Shown: one piece after another, positions 37,203 to 47,086 of the stretch
Layout of the letters: each line of letters opens with the position of its first letter
Numbering within the stretch: position 1 is the first letter of the stretch
DNA from: Pandoraea fibrosis
Lineage (GTDB): Bacteria; Pseudomonadota; Gammaproteobacteria; Burkholderiales; Burkholderiaceae
DNA length: 64,000 nt
Assembly (NCBI RefSeq): GCF_000807775.2
Contig: NZ_CP047385.1
Coordinates: 4,092,001-4,156,000, forward strand
Direction: 5' to 3'
Position numbers and translations under genes: made by a program
The notes under the pieces: model-generated
The model's database searches: none
What the model was told of the DNA's origin: nothing
The model's input: only the letters and a program-made list of their open reading frames with translations

Positions 37203-37242
37203 AAAAAAGAAAAGCCCGTTTCGCTGTTCAGCAAAACGGGCT
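37203..37242 (-). terminator. Terminator hairpin between the SAM aptamer and metZ
   Basis: On the minus strand AGCCCGTTTTGC pairs with GCGAAACGGGCT (37213-37242, loop TGAACA) and is followed by TTTCTTTTTTTG. It stands between the riboswitch-like aptamer and the metZ start at 37164, so it can serve as the aptamer's expression platform as well as the end of purF transcripts. Confidence 0.85.
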
Positions 37243-37258
37243 CGAAATCCATCTGTCT

Positions 37259-37324
37259 AGGCCTCGCTTTAGCTGTTTCGGGGATGTTCCCCCACGTCCG
37301 CAAGCTGAAATCAAATCGACGTGA
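37259..37324 (-). promoter_or_regulatory. SAM-II-class riboswitch aptamer in the metZ leader
   Basis: On the minus strand a perfect stem CACGTC (37318-37323) with GACGTG (37293-37298) encloses GATTTGA (37311-37317) and GCTTGC (37300-37305). After the stem come a small GGGG/CCCC hairpin insert and GAAACAGCTAAAGCGAGG (37262-37279). The conserved SAM-II pieces, GAUUUGA or GAUUUAA in the loop, UUGC before the closing strand, and the AAA...AGCUAAA pseudoknot strand, are all in the right order. It sits at the likely transcription start and in front of a terminator and metZ, a known kind of SAM-II target. Identification is by eye; no covariance search was run. Confidence 0.75.
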
Positions 37325-37329
37325 GAAGC

Positions 37330-37358
37330 AGTGTAGCACGTTGCAGGCGCGCAGGGAA
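37330..37358 (-). promoter_or_regulatory. Likely promoter of the metZ leader
   Basis: On the minus strand TACACT (37330-37335) and TTCCCT (37353-37358) are 17 bases apart. A start about 7 bases downstream would fall at the first stem base of the SAM-II-like aptamer near 37323, which supports the assignment. The -35 box is weak. Confidence 0.5.
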
Positions 37359-37410
37359 AATCCCGCCGGCCCACCGGGCATTTGCCCGGCTGGCCGCCCT
37401 CAGGCGCCGC

Positions 37411-38931
37411 TCAGAGGCCAAGCTGAGCCCCGCGCGGCTCATTTTCGTCGCCTTCGCCGGATTCCACCACGGGGGCCTTCGGCGCCTTGCGCTGCTGCTC
37501 CAGACGGTTGAGGTACTCGGTCGTCACATCGCCCGTGATGTACTTCCCGTCGAAGCACGACGCATCGAAATCGGTCAGCGCCGGGTTGATGTCGCGCACG
37601 GCAGCCTTCATGTCCTCGACGTCCTGATAAATCAGTTCGTCGGCACCGATGATGCGCGCCACTTCCTCGTCGGTACGATCGTGGGCCACCAGTTCGCTAC
37701 GCGTGGGCATGTCGATGCCGTACACGTTCGGGAACTTCACCGGCGGCGCCGCCGACGCGAAGATCACCTTGCGCGCACCGGCGTCGCGTGCCATCTGCAC
37801 GATTTCCTGGCTGGTCGTGCCGCGCACGATCGAGTCGTCCACGATCAGCACGTTCTTGTCCTTGAACTCGACGCGCATGGCGTTGAGCTTCTGACGTACC
37901 GATTTCTTGCGCATCGCCTGGCCGGGCATGATGAAGGTGCGGCCGACATAGCGGTTCTTGAAGAAGCCTTCGCGATAGTTCAGGCCCAGTCGCTTGGCGA
38001 CCTGCATCGCGGCCGGACGGCTCGAATCCGGAATCGGCATCACGACGTCGATGTCCTGATAGTCGATCTCGCGGCGGATCTTCTCGGCGAGGTAATCGCC
38101 CATGCGCAGACGCGCGTCGTAGACCGCCACGCCGTCGAGCACCGAATCCGGACGCGCCAGATACACCAGTTCGAAAATGCACGGGTGCAACGAGACCGAC
38201 TCCGAGCACTGTTGCGAGACCAGTTCGCCATCGTTGCTGATGAAGACCGCTTCCCCCGGCTTGACGTCGCGCTCGAACGCGAAGCCCATGCCTTCCAAGG
38301 CCACCGACTCCGACGCCACCATCCACTCCGTGCCGTTCGGGCCATCGAAACGGCCGATACACAGCGGACGGATACCGTTCGGGTCGCGGAACGCGAGCAG
38401 GCCGAAGCCGGAGATGATCGAGACGATGGCATACGAGCCGCGCAGACGGCCATGCACCTTGCCCACCGCTTCGAACAGCGACGCGACACTCAGACCATCG
38501 CGCGCGCTCTGCTGCAATTCGTGTGCGAGCACGTTGAGCAGCACTTCCGAGTCCGAGGTGGTGTTGATGTGGCGACGGTCGACGCGGAACATCTCGTCCT
38601 TGAGCTGCTCCCAGTTCGTCAGGTTGCCGTTGTGCGCGAGCACGATGCCGTAAGGCGCATTCACGTAGAACGGCTGGGCTTGTGCGGCGCTCGACGACCC
38701 GGCCGTCGGGTAACGCACCTGACCGATACCGACCGTGCCCGGCAAGTCGCGCATGTTGCGCGTGCGGAACACGTCGCGCACCATGCCGTTGCCCTTGTGC
38801 ATGTAGAACGACTGGCCGTCCGTCGTGGCGATACCGGCAGCGTCCTGCCCACGGTGCTGCAACAGCAGCAGGCTATCGTAGATGAACTGGTTGACAGGGG
38901 ATTTGGAGACTACACCGACGATGCCACACAT
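37411..38931 (-). CDS. purF: Amidophosphoribosyltransferase
   Basis: 506 residues. PurF makes phosphoribosylamine from PRPP and glutamine, the first step of purine synthesis. The Ntn glutaminase nucleophile is Cys2 (MCGIVGVVSKSPVNQF), with HRGQDAAGIAT nearby. The phosphoribosyltransferase domain has the PRPP loop NVLIVDDSIVRGTTSQEIV. The C-terminal tail (QRKAPKAPVVESGEGDENEP) is charged. Follows cvpA by 55 bases on the same strand, the same pairing as in E. coli (cvpA-purF). Confidence 0.97.
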   Translation of the reverse strand: MCGIVGVVSKSPVNQFIYDSLLLLQHRGQDAAGIATTDGQSFYMHKGNGMVRDVFRTRNMRDLPGTVGIGQVRYPTAGSSSAAQAQPFYVNAPYGIVLAHNGNLTNWEQLKDEMFRVDRRHINTTSDSEVLLNVLAHELQQSARDGLSVASLFEAVGKVHGRLRGSYAIVSIISGFGLLAFRDPNGIRPLCIGRFDGPNGTEWMVASESVALEGMGFAFERDVKPGEAVFISNDGELVSQQCSESVSLHPCIFELVYLARPDSVLDGVAVYDARLRMGDYLAEKIRREIDYQDIDVVMPIPDSSRPAAMQVAKRLGLNYREGFFKNRYVGRTFIMPGQAMRKKSVRQKLNAMRVEFKDKNVLIVDDSIVRGTTSQEIVQMARDAGARKVIFASAAPPVKFPNVYGIDMPTRSELVAHDRTDEEVARIIGADELIYQDVEDMKAAVRDINPALTDFDASCFDGKYITGDVTTEYLNRLEQQRKAPKAPVVESGEGDENEPRGAQLGL

Positions 38932-38986
38932 GGCATGAATCCTTCAAAAAACATCGAAATCTGCGTCAAACGGACAGTATTATCCG

Positions 38987-39835
38987 TCATTCGGAAACCT
39001 TGTGCAGGCCGGTCGACGGCGCGGCCGATCCGCCGCTGCGCATGCCCCACCCCTGCGACTGGGCGCCGGCGCCTTGCTCACCGCCCAGACCATCGCCCGC
39101 CAAACCACTGCCGGCGCTGCTCCCTCCCAGGGTGCCGCCGCCCATCAGGTTCGACACGCCGGACATCACACCGCCGCTCCGGCCGCCCGACTGCCCTTGA
39201 GTCCCGTTGCCGCCTTGCCCACGCTGTCCGCCGGCATCCGGCGCCCCCCGATAGGGTTGCAGTTGCGGCAAGGGAATCGGCGTTCCCAGCGGATTGACGC
39301 TGGGCATTGCCGCCTCAGGCTGATGCAGGTAATGCTGCACCGGCTCGGGCAGATAAGGCATCAGCCGGTCCAGCCCGGCCTCGACCCACGGACGCACCAG
39401 CGAGTGTTGCCAGACCGGTTGTTGCGGCAGTGCCGTTAACTTGGCGGCGACCATCAACAACATCAAGAGCAGAACGCCGCGAACGATACCGAACAACATC
39501 CCTAATCCGCGATCGGCCGGACGCAAACCGATCATGTCGGTCATGCGGCCCACCAGCGCGCTGACGATACCGGCACCGAACACCACGGCGATCAGCACCA
39601 GCAGGAAACCGAGTGCGCCCTGTGTCATCTCGCCGCCGGGCAGATCGGCGGGCAACCAGTGCGCCACCGTCGGGCCAAACGCGCGCGCGACGAAGAAGGC
39701 GACCACCCAGCCGACCAGATTGAACAGCTCGCGCACGAGACCGCGCAGCATGCCCAGCAGCATCGAGCCGACGAGAATGGCGATCGCCGCGTAATCCACG
39801 ACCGTCAACAGACCGCTATGCACCGTATCGCCCAA
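38987..39835 (-). CDS. cvpA: CvpA family membrane protein with Gly-rich tail
   Basis: 282 residues. The first 165 residues are a CvpA domain with four membrane helices (DYAAIAILVGSMLLGMLRG, VRELFNLVGWVVAFFVARAFG, GALGFLLVLIAVVFGAGIVSAL, GIVRGVLLLMLLMVAA). E. coli CvpA is needed for colicin V production and bile tolerance, with no known biochemistry. The last about 95 residues are Gly, Gln and Ser-rich (QRGQGGNGTQGQSGGRSGG) and make the protein longer than the usual 160-180. It starts one base after the SPOR gene's stop and precedes purF. Confidence 0.9.
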   Translation of the reverse strand: MGDTVHSGLLTVVDYAAIAILVGSMLLGMLRGLVRELFNLVGWVVAFFVARAFGPTVAHWLPADLPGGEMTQGALGFLLVLIAVVFGAGIVSALVGRMTDMIGLRPADRGLGMLFGIVRGVLLLMLLMVAAKLTALPQQPVWQHSLVRPWVEAGLDRLMPYLPEPVQHYLHQPEAAMPSVNPLGTPIPLPQLQPYRGAPDAGGQRGQGGNGTQGQSGGRSGGVMSGVSNLMGGGTLGGSSAGSGLAGDGLGGEQGAGAQSQGWGMRSGGSAAPSTGLHKVSE

Positions 39836-39836
39836 C

Positions 39837-40796
39837 TCAGCCCGCCTCGGCGACCTGCGCCGTCAGTCCGGCGTCACGGATCTTCTTGCCGGCCGCTTCG
39901 GCACTGGGACGATCGGAGAACGGCCCGGCGCGCAACAGATACAGCTCACGACCGTCGACCGTGCTCTTCACCATGTAGCTCGGCACATTCACGAGCTTGA
40001 GCTTGACGAGCCAGGCCTGTGCGCGGTCCTGCGTCGAGAACGCACCAATGCGCACAAGATACTTGCCACCCGACGCCGCAGGCTTCTGAGCGTTGTCATG
40101 GCTATCAGCAGGCTTGGCGGACTTGGCGGCAGTGTTGTTCTGCGCGAACTGTGCAATCGGGTCGGCTGCGCTGTTGTCAGGTCTGGCCTGCGCCTTGGCC
40201 GTGTCGTGCGAGTCCGGTTTGGCGGCAGGCTTCGTCTCGGCATGCTGCTCGGGCTTCTTGACGTCGGGTTTCGCGTCCGGCTTGTGTTCCGGCTTCGCTT
40301 GTGCGACCTGCGGTTCCGGCACCGCGCTCGGCGCGGGAGCCACGGCGGCGGCCGGAGGCACTGCCGTCGGGGCAGGCGCCGGTGCAGGCTTGGTCGCGTT
40401 CGAACCCGCCAGCGTGCTGCTGTCGAGCGCCTCTTCGCCCTTGTCGAGCGAGGCATCGGACGGCGGCGTCGCTGATGGCGCCGCCTGTGGCTTCACGCGC
40501 ACGGGCGGCGAATTGGCGTCTTTCCCGGGAATCTGGATCGCGATGTCGTCGGCGGCAGGCTTCGGCTCGGGGGCGAGCACCATCGGCAAAATGATGACGG
40601 CGGCAAGCACCAATGCCAACGCGCCGACCAGACGGCGGCGCGCGCGTTGCTTTTCGGGCAGCAGCGGGTCGAGTTGCTCGTGCTCGCTGTACTCGCCCCC
40701 TCCCGCCGTACGGGTGCCGGTTCGGCCGCTCCTGCGGCTACCGCGCTTCGGGGGAACGGCTTCGGCGTCTTTCTTGCGGAAGGAAAACAATCCCAT
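39837..40796 (-). CDS. SPOR-domain cell-division-type membrane protein (DedD-like)
   Basis: 319 residues from ATG 40796 (MGLFSFRKKDAEAVPPKRG); an ATG at 40865 is an alternative. One membrane helix (LVGALALVLAAVIILPMVLA) follows a basic cytoplasmic head. A long Ala/Pro/Lys/Asp linker (about 180 residues) leads to a C-terminal SPOR domain (YLVRIGAFSTQDRAQAWLVKL, YLLRAGPFSDRPSAEAAGKKI) that binds denuded septal peptidoglycan. This layout is that of DedD. It lies between folC and cvpA, as dedD does in E. coli (folC-dedD-cvpA-purF), which supports the name. Confidence 0.9.
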   Translation of the reverse strand: MGLFSFRKKDAEAVPPKRGSRRSGRTGTRTAGGGEYSEHEQLDPLLPEKQRARRRLVGALALVLAAVIILPMVLAPEPKPAADDIAIQIPGKDANSPPVRVKPQAAPSATPPSDASLDKGEEALDSSTLAGSNATKPAPAPAPTAVPPAAAVAPAPSAVPEPQVAQAKPEHKPDAKPDVKKPEQHAETKPAAKPDSHDTAKAQARPDNSAADPIAQFAQNNTAAKSAKPADSHDNAQKPAASGGKYLVRIGAFSTQDRAQAWLVKLKLVNVPSYMVKSTVDGRELYLLRAGPFSDRPSAEAAGKKIRDAGLTAQVAEAG

Positions 40797-40910
40797 AGGG
40801 CCTTGGCTCAGGTCGTAACTCGCGTCGTTGGACTGATCATCGCGCATCTGGTGCATCGTACGCATGACATTTCTCGTAAGAAAATGTCACGGCCAACACA
40901 CCGTCGCATC

Positions 40911-42209
40911 TCAGTGGCGCTGCAATTTTCGGTGCGACATCACACCCGCCACTGTAAAGAACGATCCAAAAACCACAATTCTATCATTCTCCCCGCACTG
41001 CTCGAGCGCGGCGGCATAGGCTTTCTCAGGGGATTCGAAGGTTTCGACCGAATGATCGGCATCTTCGACGAACCCCACGGCCCGCAACTTCTCTTCGAGC
41101 AACGCCGGACTGGCGGCACGCTCGGTCGGCAACGCGCACAAACGCCAGTGATCGACCTTGTCGACCAGATGCCGCAACACCCCCTCGATGTCCTTGTCGG
41201 CCATCGCACCGAACACGGCATACGTGTACGGAAAGAACCCCATGCCGTCGAGATTGTGGCCGAGCGCAGCGGCAGCGTGCGGGTTGTGCGCGACGTCGAG
41301 CACCACGGCCGGGCGCCCCGGCAGCACCTGGAATCGTCCCGGCAACTCGACCGAGGCGAGTCCCAGACGAATGTCCTGTGCCGAGACCGGCAACCGGTCG
41401 CGCATCGACTCGAGCGCAGCGAGCGCCGCCGACGCATTGAGCAACTGGTTCGCGCCACGCAGCGCCGGATACGCCAGCGCGGGACGGCGCATCTGCCGCC
41501 CGCCGTAGCTCCATTGCTGCTTGTCGCCTTGATAGTTGAAGTCGCGGCCGAACAGCCAGAGATCGGCGCCGATGCGCTCCGCCTCGGCCAGCAGCGTGGC
41601 TGGCGGCATGGGATCGCCGCAGATCGCCGGCTTGCCCTCCCGGAAGATGCCGGCCTTCTCGATGGCAATCGCTTCGCGCGTGTTGCCCAGATATTGCGCG
41701 TGATCGATGTCGATGCTCGTGACGACGGCACAATCGGCATCGACGATATTCACAGCATCGAGCCGTCCCCCCAGACCGACTTCGAGAATCACGGCGTCGA
41801 GCCCCGCTGTGGCAAACATATGCATGATCGCGAGCGTGGTGAATTCGAAGTACGTCAGCGAGACCGGCTCATCGAAGCTGGTGCGTGCGGCTTCCACCGC
41901 TTCGAAGTGCGGCAGCAGCGTGGCGTCGTCCACGACCTCGCCGTTCAGGCGCGCACGTTCGTTGAACGTGAGCAGATGCGGCGACGTATGGCAGCCCACG
42001 CGGTAACCCGCCGCGAGCAGAATGGCTTCGATGATCGCGCAGGTCGAGCCCTTGCCGTTGGTGCCGCCGATCGTGAAGACGGGGCACGGGAATTGCAGCC
42101 CGAGCGCCTCTTTCACGCGACCAATACGCGTGAGGCCCATATCAATGCCCACAGGGTGAGCGGTTTCGAGATGGGCGAGCCAGGCGTCGAGAGTGGAGTA
42201 TGTCGGCAT
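40911..42209 (-). CDS. folC: Bifunctional dihydrofolate/folylpolyglutamate synthase
   Basis: 432 residues. FolC joins glutamate to dihydropteroate and then adds further glutamates to folates. The Mur-ligase-like ATP loop is FTIGGTNGKGSTCAII, followed by HLLTFNERARLNGE and the metal/ADP segment ILEVGLGGRLDAVN with SIDIDHAQYLG. The C-terminal domain includes PGRPAVVLDVAHNPHAA. Its start codon is 13 bases after a U-rich terminator of the upstream accD transcript and has no visible Shine-Dalgarno. Confidence 0.95.
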   Translation of the reverse strand: MPTYSTLDAWLAHLETAHPVGIDMGLTRIGRVKEALGLQFPCPVFTIGGTNGKGSTCAIIEAILLAAGYRVGCHTSPHLLTFNERARLNGEVVDDATLLPHFEAVEAARTSFDEPVSLTYFEFTTLAIMHMFATAGLDAVILEVGLGGRLDAVNIVDADCAVVTSIDIDHAQYLGNTREAIAIEKAGIFREGKPAICGDPMPPATLLAEAERIGADLWLFGRDFNYQGDKQQWSYGGRQMRRPALAYPALRGANQLLNASAALAALESMRDRLPVSAQDIRLGLASVELPGRFQVLPGRPAVVLDVAHNPHAAAALGHNLDGMGFFPYTYAVFGAMADKDIEGVLRHLVDKVDHWRLCALPTERAASPALLEEKLRAVGFVEDADHSVETFESPEKAYAAALEQCGENDRIVVFGSFFTVAGVMSHRKLQRH

Positions 42210-42221
42210 GAATGTGCGGGC

Positions 42222-42257
42222 AGAAAAACAAAAACGCGGACGTCACTCACGTCCGCG
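42222..42257 (-). terminator. Terminator or attenuator between accD and folC
   Basis: A perfect 9-bp stem (CGCGGACGT at 42235-42243, ACGTCCGCG at 42249-42257) is followed on the minus strand by TTTTTGTTTTTCTG. It ends accD transcripts and stands only 13 bases before the folC start codon. Confidence 0.85.
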
Positions 42258-42397
42258 CTGCTTATCCTGCTAAGTGATGCGTTCAGGCGCCGCATGCGCG
42301 GCACTGCGTGGCGTTGCGTAATTCTACGCCGTTGCACCGCCCTTTGGGGCACTGCAACGGCACGCGCGGTGCCATCGCACGCGTGAATGTTCCGCGC

Positions 42398-43273
42398 TCA
42401 GGCGACGGCGTCGGCCGGCTGGCACTGCATCAGTGCGATCAGGCGAGCAATCTCTTCACGCATCTTGCGACGGTCGACGATCATGTCGATGGCGCCCTTC
42501 TGCAGCAGGAACTCCGAACGCTGGAAGCCTTCCGGCAGCTTCTCGCGCACGGTCTGCTCGATCACGCGCGGGCCGGCGAAGCCGATCAGCGCCTTGGGCT
42601 CGGCCATCACCACGTCGCCGAGGAAGGCGAAGCTGGCGGACACGCCCCCCATGGTCGGATCGGTCAGCACCGAGATGAACGGCAGCTTGGCATCGGACAG
42701 CTTGGTCAGCATGGCCGTGGTCTTGGCCATCTGCATGAGCGAGAGCAGGCTTTCCTGCATACGCGCACCGCCCGAAGCCGTCACGCAGATGAACGGCACG
42801 CCCTGCTCCAGCGCGTTCTGTGCACCGCGCACGAAGCGCTCGCCGACGACCGACCCCATCGAGCCGGCCATGAACGAGAATTCGAAGCAGGCGACCACCA
42901 CCGGCAGCGTGTGGATCGCGCCGCCCATGACGACCATGGCATCGGTCTCGCCGGTGTCGTCCATGGCTTCCTTGATGCGGTCGGGATATTTGCGGCTGTC
43001 CTTGAACTTCAGCGCATCGACCGGCACCACTTCCTGGCCGAGTTCGTAGCGACCTTCCGGATCGAGCAGCGCGTCCAGACGCGCGCGCGCGCCAATGCGC
43101 ATGTGATGGTCGCATTTGGGGCAAACGTGCAGATTCGCTTCCACGTCGTTGCGATACAGCACCGCTTCACACGACGGGCACTTGATCCACAGCCCTTCCG
43201 GGATGCTCTTGTTGCGCTGCGTCGGATCGGTTTGCTTGATCTTCGGGGGCAGCAGCTTATCGAGCCAGCTCAT
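42398..43273 (-). CDS. accD: Acetyl-CoA carboxylase carboxyltransferase beta subunit
   Basis: 291 residues from ATG 43273 ([19 protein letters not shown]), with AAGGAG upstream. The four-Cys zinc finger is visible ([28 protein letters not shown]), followed by the carboxyltransferase core with [17 protein letters not shown] and [12 protein letters not shown]. Partner of AccA at 12-13 kb. Placed between trpA and folC, an order shared with many proteobacteria. The frame is open upstream but lacks a ribosome binding site. Confidence 0.97.
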   Translation of the reverse strand: MSWLDKLLPPKIKQTDPTQRNKSIPEGLWIKCPSCEAVLYRNDVEANLHVCPKCDHHMRIGARARLDALLDPEGRYELGQEVVPVDALKFKDSRKYPDRIKEAMDDTGETDAMVVMGGAIHTLPVVVACFEFSFMAGSMGSVVGERFVRGAQNALEQGVPFICVTASGGARMQESLLSLMQMAKTTAMLTKLSDAKLPFISVLTDPTMGGVSASFAFLGDVVMAEPKALIGFAGPRVIEQTVREKLPEGFQRSEFLLQKGAIDMIVDRRKMREEIARLIALMQCQPADAVA

Positions 43274-43414
43274 AGTTTCTCCTTGGCAAACGCCCGCACC
43301 ATCGGGCACGGGCGTTTCGGGGGCGACCGTGTAACACGGTCGTTTCAATTCAGCGTTTCATCGGACGGTGCGGCATGACTGCGCCGCCATCTCGCCGTCA
43401 ATTCACGCGGGAAT

Positions 43415-44239
43415 TTACGCCGATTTGGCGCCCTCGTCGAGCGCCTGGCGAATGCCGCCGATGAATTCAGCCAGCGATTTTACCGCGTTCTGGCCCTCCA
43501 GATCACGCGGCGTGTTTTCCAGACGCTGGACAATGGCGCTGCCGATGACCACCGCATCTGCCACACCGGCCACCGCACGGGCAGTTGCGGCGTCGCGAAT
43601 ACCGAAGCCCACGCCCACCGGCAACGCTGCGGCCGCCTTGATCTGAGGGATTTTGGCGGCCACGCTGTCCATATCCAGGCTCGCAGCCCCCGTCACCCCC
43701 TTGAGGGAGACGTAATACAGATAGCCGCTTGCCTGACGCGCCACGGCGGCGATACGCGCATCGGTCGACGTCGGCGAGAGCAGGAAGATCGGATCGATGC
43801 CACGGGCACGCACGGCACCGGCGTAAGCCTCGGCCTCCTCGGGCGGATAGTCGACGACCAGCACGCCGTCCACCCCGGCGGTGGCGGCCCGCTCGGCAAA
43901 GGCGTCGAGTCCCATGGCCTCGATCGGATTGGCATAGCCCATGAGCACGACCGGCGTGCGATCGTTGGTCTGACGGAACGCCGCCACATAGCCGAGCACT
44001 TCGGCCAGGCTCACGCCGCGGGCCAGTGCCCGCTCGGAGGCGCGCTGAATCACCGGGCCGTCGGCCATCGGATCGGAGAACGGCACGCCGAGTTCGATGA
44101 CGTCGGCGCCGTTGTCGGCCAGTGCATGCATCAGCTTGACCGTCCAGCCCGGCTCGGGATCGCCGGCGGTGATGAACGGAATGAGGCCCTTCTTACCCTG
44201 CGCTTGCAAGGCTTGGAACGTCGCTTGAATGCGGGACAT
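43415..44239 (-). CDS. trpA: Tryptophan synthase alpha subunit
   Basis: 274 residues from ATG 44239 ([20 protein letters not shown]). TrpA cleaves indole-3-glycerol phosphate to indole and glyceraldehyde 3-phosphate. Catalytic Glu is in [21 protein letters not shown] and catalytic Asp in [16 protein letters not shown]; the phosphate loop is [15 protein letters not shown]. Its 5' end overlaps the end of the methyltransferase gene by 47 bases, so the two are tightly coupled. TrpB lies one gene upstream. Confidence 0.96.
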   Translation of the reverse strand: MSRIQATFQALQAQGKKGLIPFITAGDPEPGWTVKLMHALADNGADVIELGVPFSDPMADGPVIQRASERALARGVSLAEVLGYVAAFRQTNDRTPVVLMGYANPIEAMGLDAFAERAATAGVDGVLVVDYPPEEAEAYAGAVRARGIDPIFLLSPTSTDARIAAVARQASGYLYYVSLKGVTGAASLDMDSVAAKIPQIKAAAALPVGVGFGIRDAATARAVAGVADAVVIGSAIVQRLENTPRDLEGQNAVKSLAEFIGGIRQALDEGAKSA

Positions 44240-45122
44240 GATCGGAAAGTCTCTGAAGTCTTTGATTGGCGAGCGCGTGGTAATGCGCGTTGAGCTCGTA
44301 GCCGACGAACCGCCGGCCGTGCAGTGCGCAAGCCACGGCAGTCGTGCCGCTGCCCATGAACGGGTCGAGCACGAGACCGCCGGGCGGGCAACTGGCCAGC
44401 ACCATGCGCTCGATGATATGCAGCGGTTTCTGCGTCGGATGATCGACGCGTTCGGGGTCTTGCCGGTGCAATCGCGAGATCGACCACAGATCCTTGGGGT
44501 TGTACCCCAGCTCCAGCCACTTGCTGCCCTCGAAGATACGGCGCGAGCGCGCCTTCTTCGTTGCGGCGTCATACGGCACGCGCACGGCATCGAGGTCGAA
44601 GTAGTAATCCTTCGAGACCGCGAAAAAGCCGATATTGTCGTGGACCGACGAGAACCTGCGGGTGCTGCCGCCCATACTGGGCACACGGCGATCCCAGATG
44701 ATCTCGTTGATCATCAGCATGCGCTGCTTCAGAAACACGAACAGCTCGGGGGCGTATTGCCACGTGCAGAACAGGTACAACGAGCCGCGCGGCGCGAGTT
44801 TCGGAATCGCCGCTTCGAGCCAGCCATACGTCCAGCCGAGAAAGTCTTCGCCGGAACGCTTGTCGGAGTCGTTGCCGTAATCCTTGCCGAGCCCGTAAGG
44901 CGGATCGGCGAGAATCAGGTCGACGCTGCCGTCGTCAAGTTCGTGCAAGTGGTGCAGGAAGTCGGCATGACGCAATGTGATGTCGCCCGGCGCCCAACGC
45001 GCACGCAACTCGCCGGCCGCTTCCATGGCCTCGAGACGCGCGGCGGCGGCTTCGGTGGCGTCCAGGGGGCGCTCGGCCCCAAGGATGTCATTGTGTGCCT
45101 TGCGATCAGTCAGATCGGTCAT
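44193..45122 (-). CDS. Orphan site-specific DNA methyltransferase (beta-class, N6A/N4C type)
   Basis: 309 residues from ATG 45122 ([19 protein letters not shown]). The catalytic motif [18 protein letters not shown] lies in the first third and the SAM-binding motif [14 protein letters not shown] near the end, which is the beta-class order. [20 protein letters not shown] is typical of the family. No restriction endonuclease gene is adjacent, so it is an orphan. It is inserted between trpB and trpA and overlaps trpA by 47 bases, so it would be expressed with tryptophan genes. Related Burkholderiaceae enzymes are, from memory, reported to methylate GTWWAC; that needs checking. Confidence 0.9.
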   Translation of the reverse strand: MTDLTDRKAHNDILGAERPLDATEAAAARLEAMEAAGELRARWAPGDITLRHADFLHHLHELDDGSVDLILADPPYGLGKDYGNDSDKRSGEDFLGWTYGWLEAAIPKLAPRGSLYLFCTWQYAPELFVFLKQRMLMINEIIWDRRVPSMGGSTRRFSSVHDNIGFFAVSKDYYFDLDAVRVPYDAATKKARSRRIFEGSKWLELGYNPKDLWSISRLHRQDPERVDHPTQKPLHIIERMVLASCPPGGLVLDPFMGSGTTAVACALHGRRFVGYELNAHYHALANQRLQRLSDHVPHSSDVPSLASAG

Positions 45123-45169
45123 GCTGGTTCTGGTGTCCTCAATGGATCGATGGCGTCTCGCAGCGCCGC

Positions 45170-46372
45170 TTATGCGCCCGCAGGGGCTGGCTTGGCCAGC
45201 GCCATCACGGTGTGCATGTCCTTGTCGCCGCGCCCCGAGAGATTGACCAGGACGATCTGATCGCTCGGCAGCGTCGGCGCCAGCTTGCACGCATAAGCCA
45301 GCGCATGGCTCGACTCCAGCGCCGGGATGATGCCCTCGATCCGGCAGCAGTCATGGAACGCCTGAAGGGCTTCCGTATCGGTAATGCCCACGTATTCGGC
45401 GCGCTTGATATCGTGCAGCCACGCGTGCTCGGGACCCACGCCCGGGTAGTCCAGCCCCGCCGAGATTGAATGCGTCTCGGTGATCTGCCCGTTGGCGTCT
45501 TGCAGCAAATAGGTGCGGTTACCGTGCAGCACGCCGGGCGTACCGCCGATGATCGACGCCGCATGCCGGCCGGTCTCGATGCCGTCGCCCGCGGCTTCCA
45601 CGCCCACGAGCTTCACATCCGGCAGGTCGATGTACGGATAGAAGATGCCCATGGCATTCGAGCCGCCGCCCACGCACGCGAGCACGTAGTCCGGCTGACG
45701 GCCGGCCAGTTCGGGCATCTGCACCTTGCACTCCTCGCCGATCACGCTCTGGAAATCGCGCACGAGCATCGGGTACGGATGCGGGCCGGCCACCGTGCCG
45801 ATGATGTAGAACGTGCTCTCGACGTTCGTCACCCAGTCGCGCATGGCTTCGTTAAGCGCGTCCTTGAGGGTCTTCGAACCCGATTCCACCGGCACCACGG
45901 TCGCACCGAGCAGTTGCATGCGGTAGACATTGACTGCCTGACGCTTGACGTCTTCGGCGCCCATGTAGACCACGCACTCCATGCCAAAGCGTGCGGCAAT
46001 GGTCGCGGTCGCCACACCGTGCTGACCGGCGCCGGTCTCGGCGATCACACGGCGTTTGCCCATGCGACGCGCCAACAGCGCCTGCCCGATCACGTTGTTC
46101 ACCTTGTGTGCGCCGGTGTGATTCAGGTCTTCGCGCTTCAGATACACCTGCGCGCCGCCCAGCTCGCGGCTCCAGCGCTTGGCGTGATAGATCGGCGACG
46201 GACGGCCGACGTAGTGCTTCAGTTCGTAATGGAATTCTTCGAGAAAGGCGGGATCGTGCTGATACTTGGCATAGGCCTCGCGCAATTCGTCGAGCGCGTG
46301 AATCAGCGTCTCAGCCACAAAGACACCGCCGTACGGGCCGAAATGGCCGTGGGCGTCAGGTAAATCGTACAT
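45170..46372 (-). CDS. trpB: Tryptophan synthase beta subunit
   Basis: 400 residues from ATG 46372 ([21 protein letters not shown]). TrpB condenses indole and serine to tryptophan with PLP. The PLP lysine is in [18 protein letters not shown], the catalytic Glu in [16 protein letters not shown], and the phosphate loop is [12 protein letters not shown]. The alternative upstream start at 46390 adds six residues. It lies 57 bases after trpF and 47 bases before the methyltransferase gene. Confidence 0.97.
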   Translation of the reverse strand: MYDLPDAHGHFGPYGGVFVAETLIHALDELREAYAKYQHDPAFLEEFHYELKHYVGRPSPIYHAKRWSRELGGAQVYLKREDLNHTGAHKVNNVIGQALLARRMGKRRVIAETGAGQHGVATATIAARFGMECVVYMGAEDVKRQAVNVYRMQLLGATVVPVESGSKTLKDALNEAMRDWVTNVESTFYIIGTVAGPHPYPMLVRDFQSVIGEECKVQMPELAGRQPDYVLACVGGGSNAMGIFYPYIDLPDVKLVGVEAAGDGIETGRHAASIIGGTPGVLHGNRTYLLQDANGQITETHSISAGLDYPGVGPEHAWLHDIKRAEYVGITDTEALQAFHDCCRIEGIIPALESSHALAYACKLAPTLPSDQIVLVNLSGRGDKDMHTVMALAKPAPAGA

Positions 46373-46429
46373 GGTCGTCACTCTTCGCATTACCGGTGAG
46401 CGGCCCTGGCGGGCGCCCCGGCGGGTTGC

Positions 46430-47086
46430 TTATTCGGCGTCGGCAGCACGCACTGCCTGCACGAACGCCGTCATGCGGGCGTGATCCTTCACGCCCCGCG
46501 ACGCCTCCACACCGCTCGACACGTCGACGGCGTATGGCGTCACCCGGCCGATGGCTTCAGCAACGTTGTGTGCGTTCAAGCCACCACTCAAAACGGCCCG
46601 ACGCGCGATGTCTTTTGGAATAAGTGACCAATCGAAAACCTTTCCTCCACCGCCATAGCCCTCAACCAGGGCATCGAGCAAGATGCCTTGTGCGGCGGTG
46701 TATGCGTTGGCGAATTGTAGCAAATCGCCGCTGTCTTTCGTCTCCGGGCCGATACGCATAGCGCGCATGTACGGACGGTTGCCTGCCGCCGCCGATAGCG
46801 TCGCGCATTGCTCGGGAGTTTCGTCGCCGTGAAATTGCAGCGTCGTGAGCGGCACAGCCTCAACAGCGCGCGCGATCTCGTCGGCCGTCGCATTGACGAA
46901 CAGGCCGACCAGGCTCACGTAGGGCGGCACCCGGCGAGCCAGCTCGGTTGCGCGCGCCAGATCCACGTAGCGCGGGCTCGGCGGGTAGAAAACGAGGCCG
47001 ATGGCGTCGACGCCCAGCGCCACGGCGTGATCGATATCCGCCGGCTGCGACAGGCCGCAAATCTTGATTCGGGTACGGGATTTCAT
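46430..47086 (-). CDS. trpF: Phosphoribosylanthranilate isomerase
   Basis: 218 residues from ATG 47086 ([21 protein letters not shown]), which overlaps the truA stop by four bases (ATGA). A TIM-barrel isomerase of tryptophan synthesis; the catalytic Cys is in KICGLSQP and the catalytic Asp in [16 protein letters not shown], with [14 protein letters not shown] at the phosphate site. The coupling with truA and trpB downstream is the usual Burkholderiaceae order. Confidence 0.95.
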   Translation of the reverse strand: MKSRTRIKICGLSQPADIDHAVALGVDAIGLVFYPPSPRYVDLARATELARRVPPYVSLVGLFVNATADEIARAVEAVPLTTLQFHGDETPEQCATLSAAAGNRPYMRAMRIGPETKDSGDLLQFANAYTAAQGILLDALVEGYGGGGKVFDWSLIPKDIARRAVLSGGLNAHNVAEAIGRVTPYAVDVSSGVEASRGVKDHARMTAFVQAVRAADAE

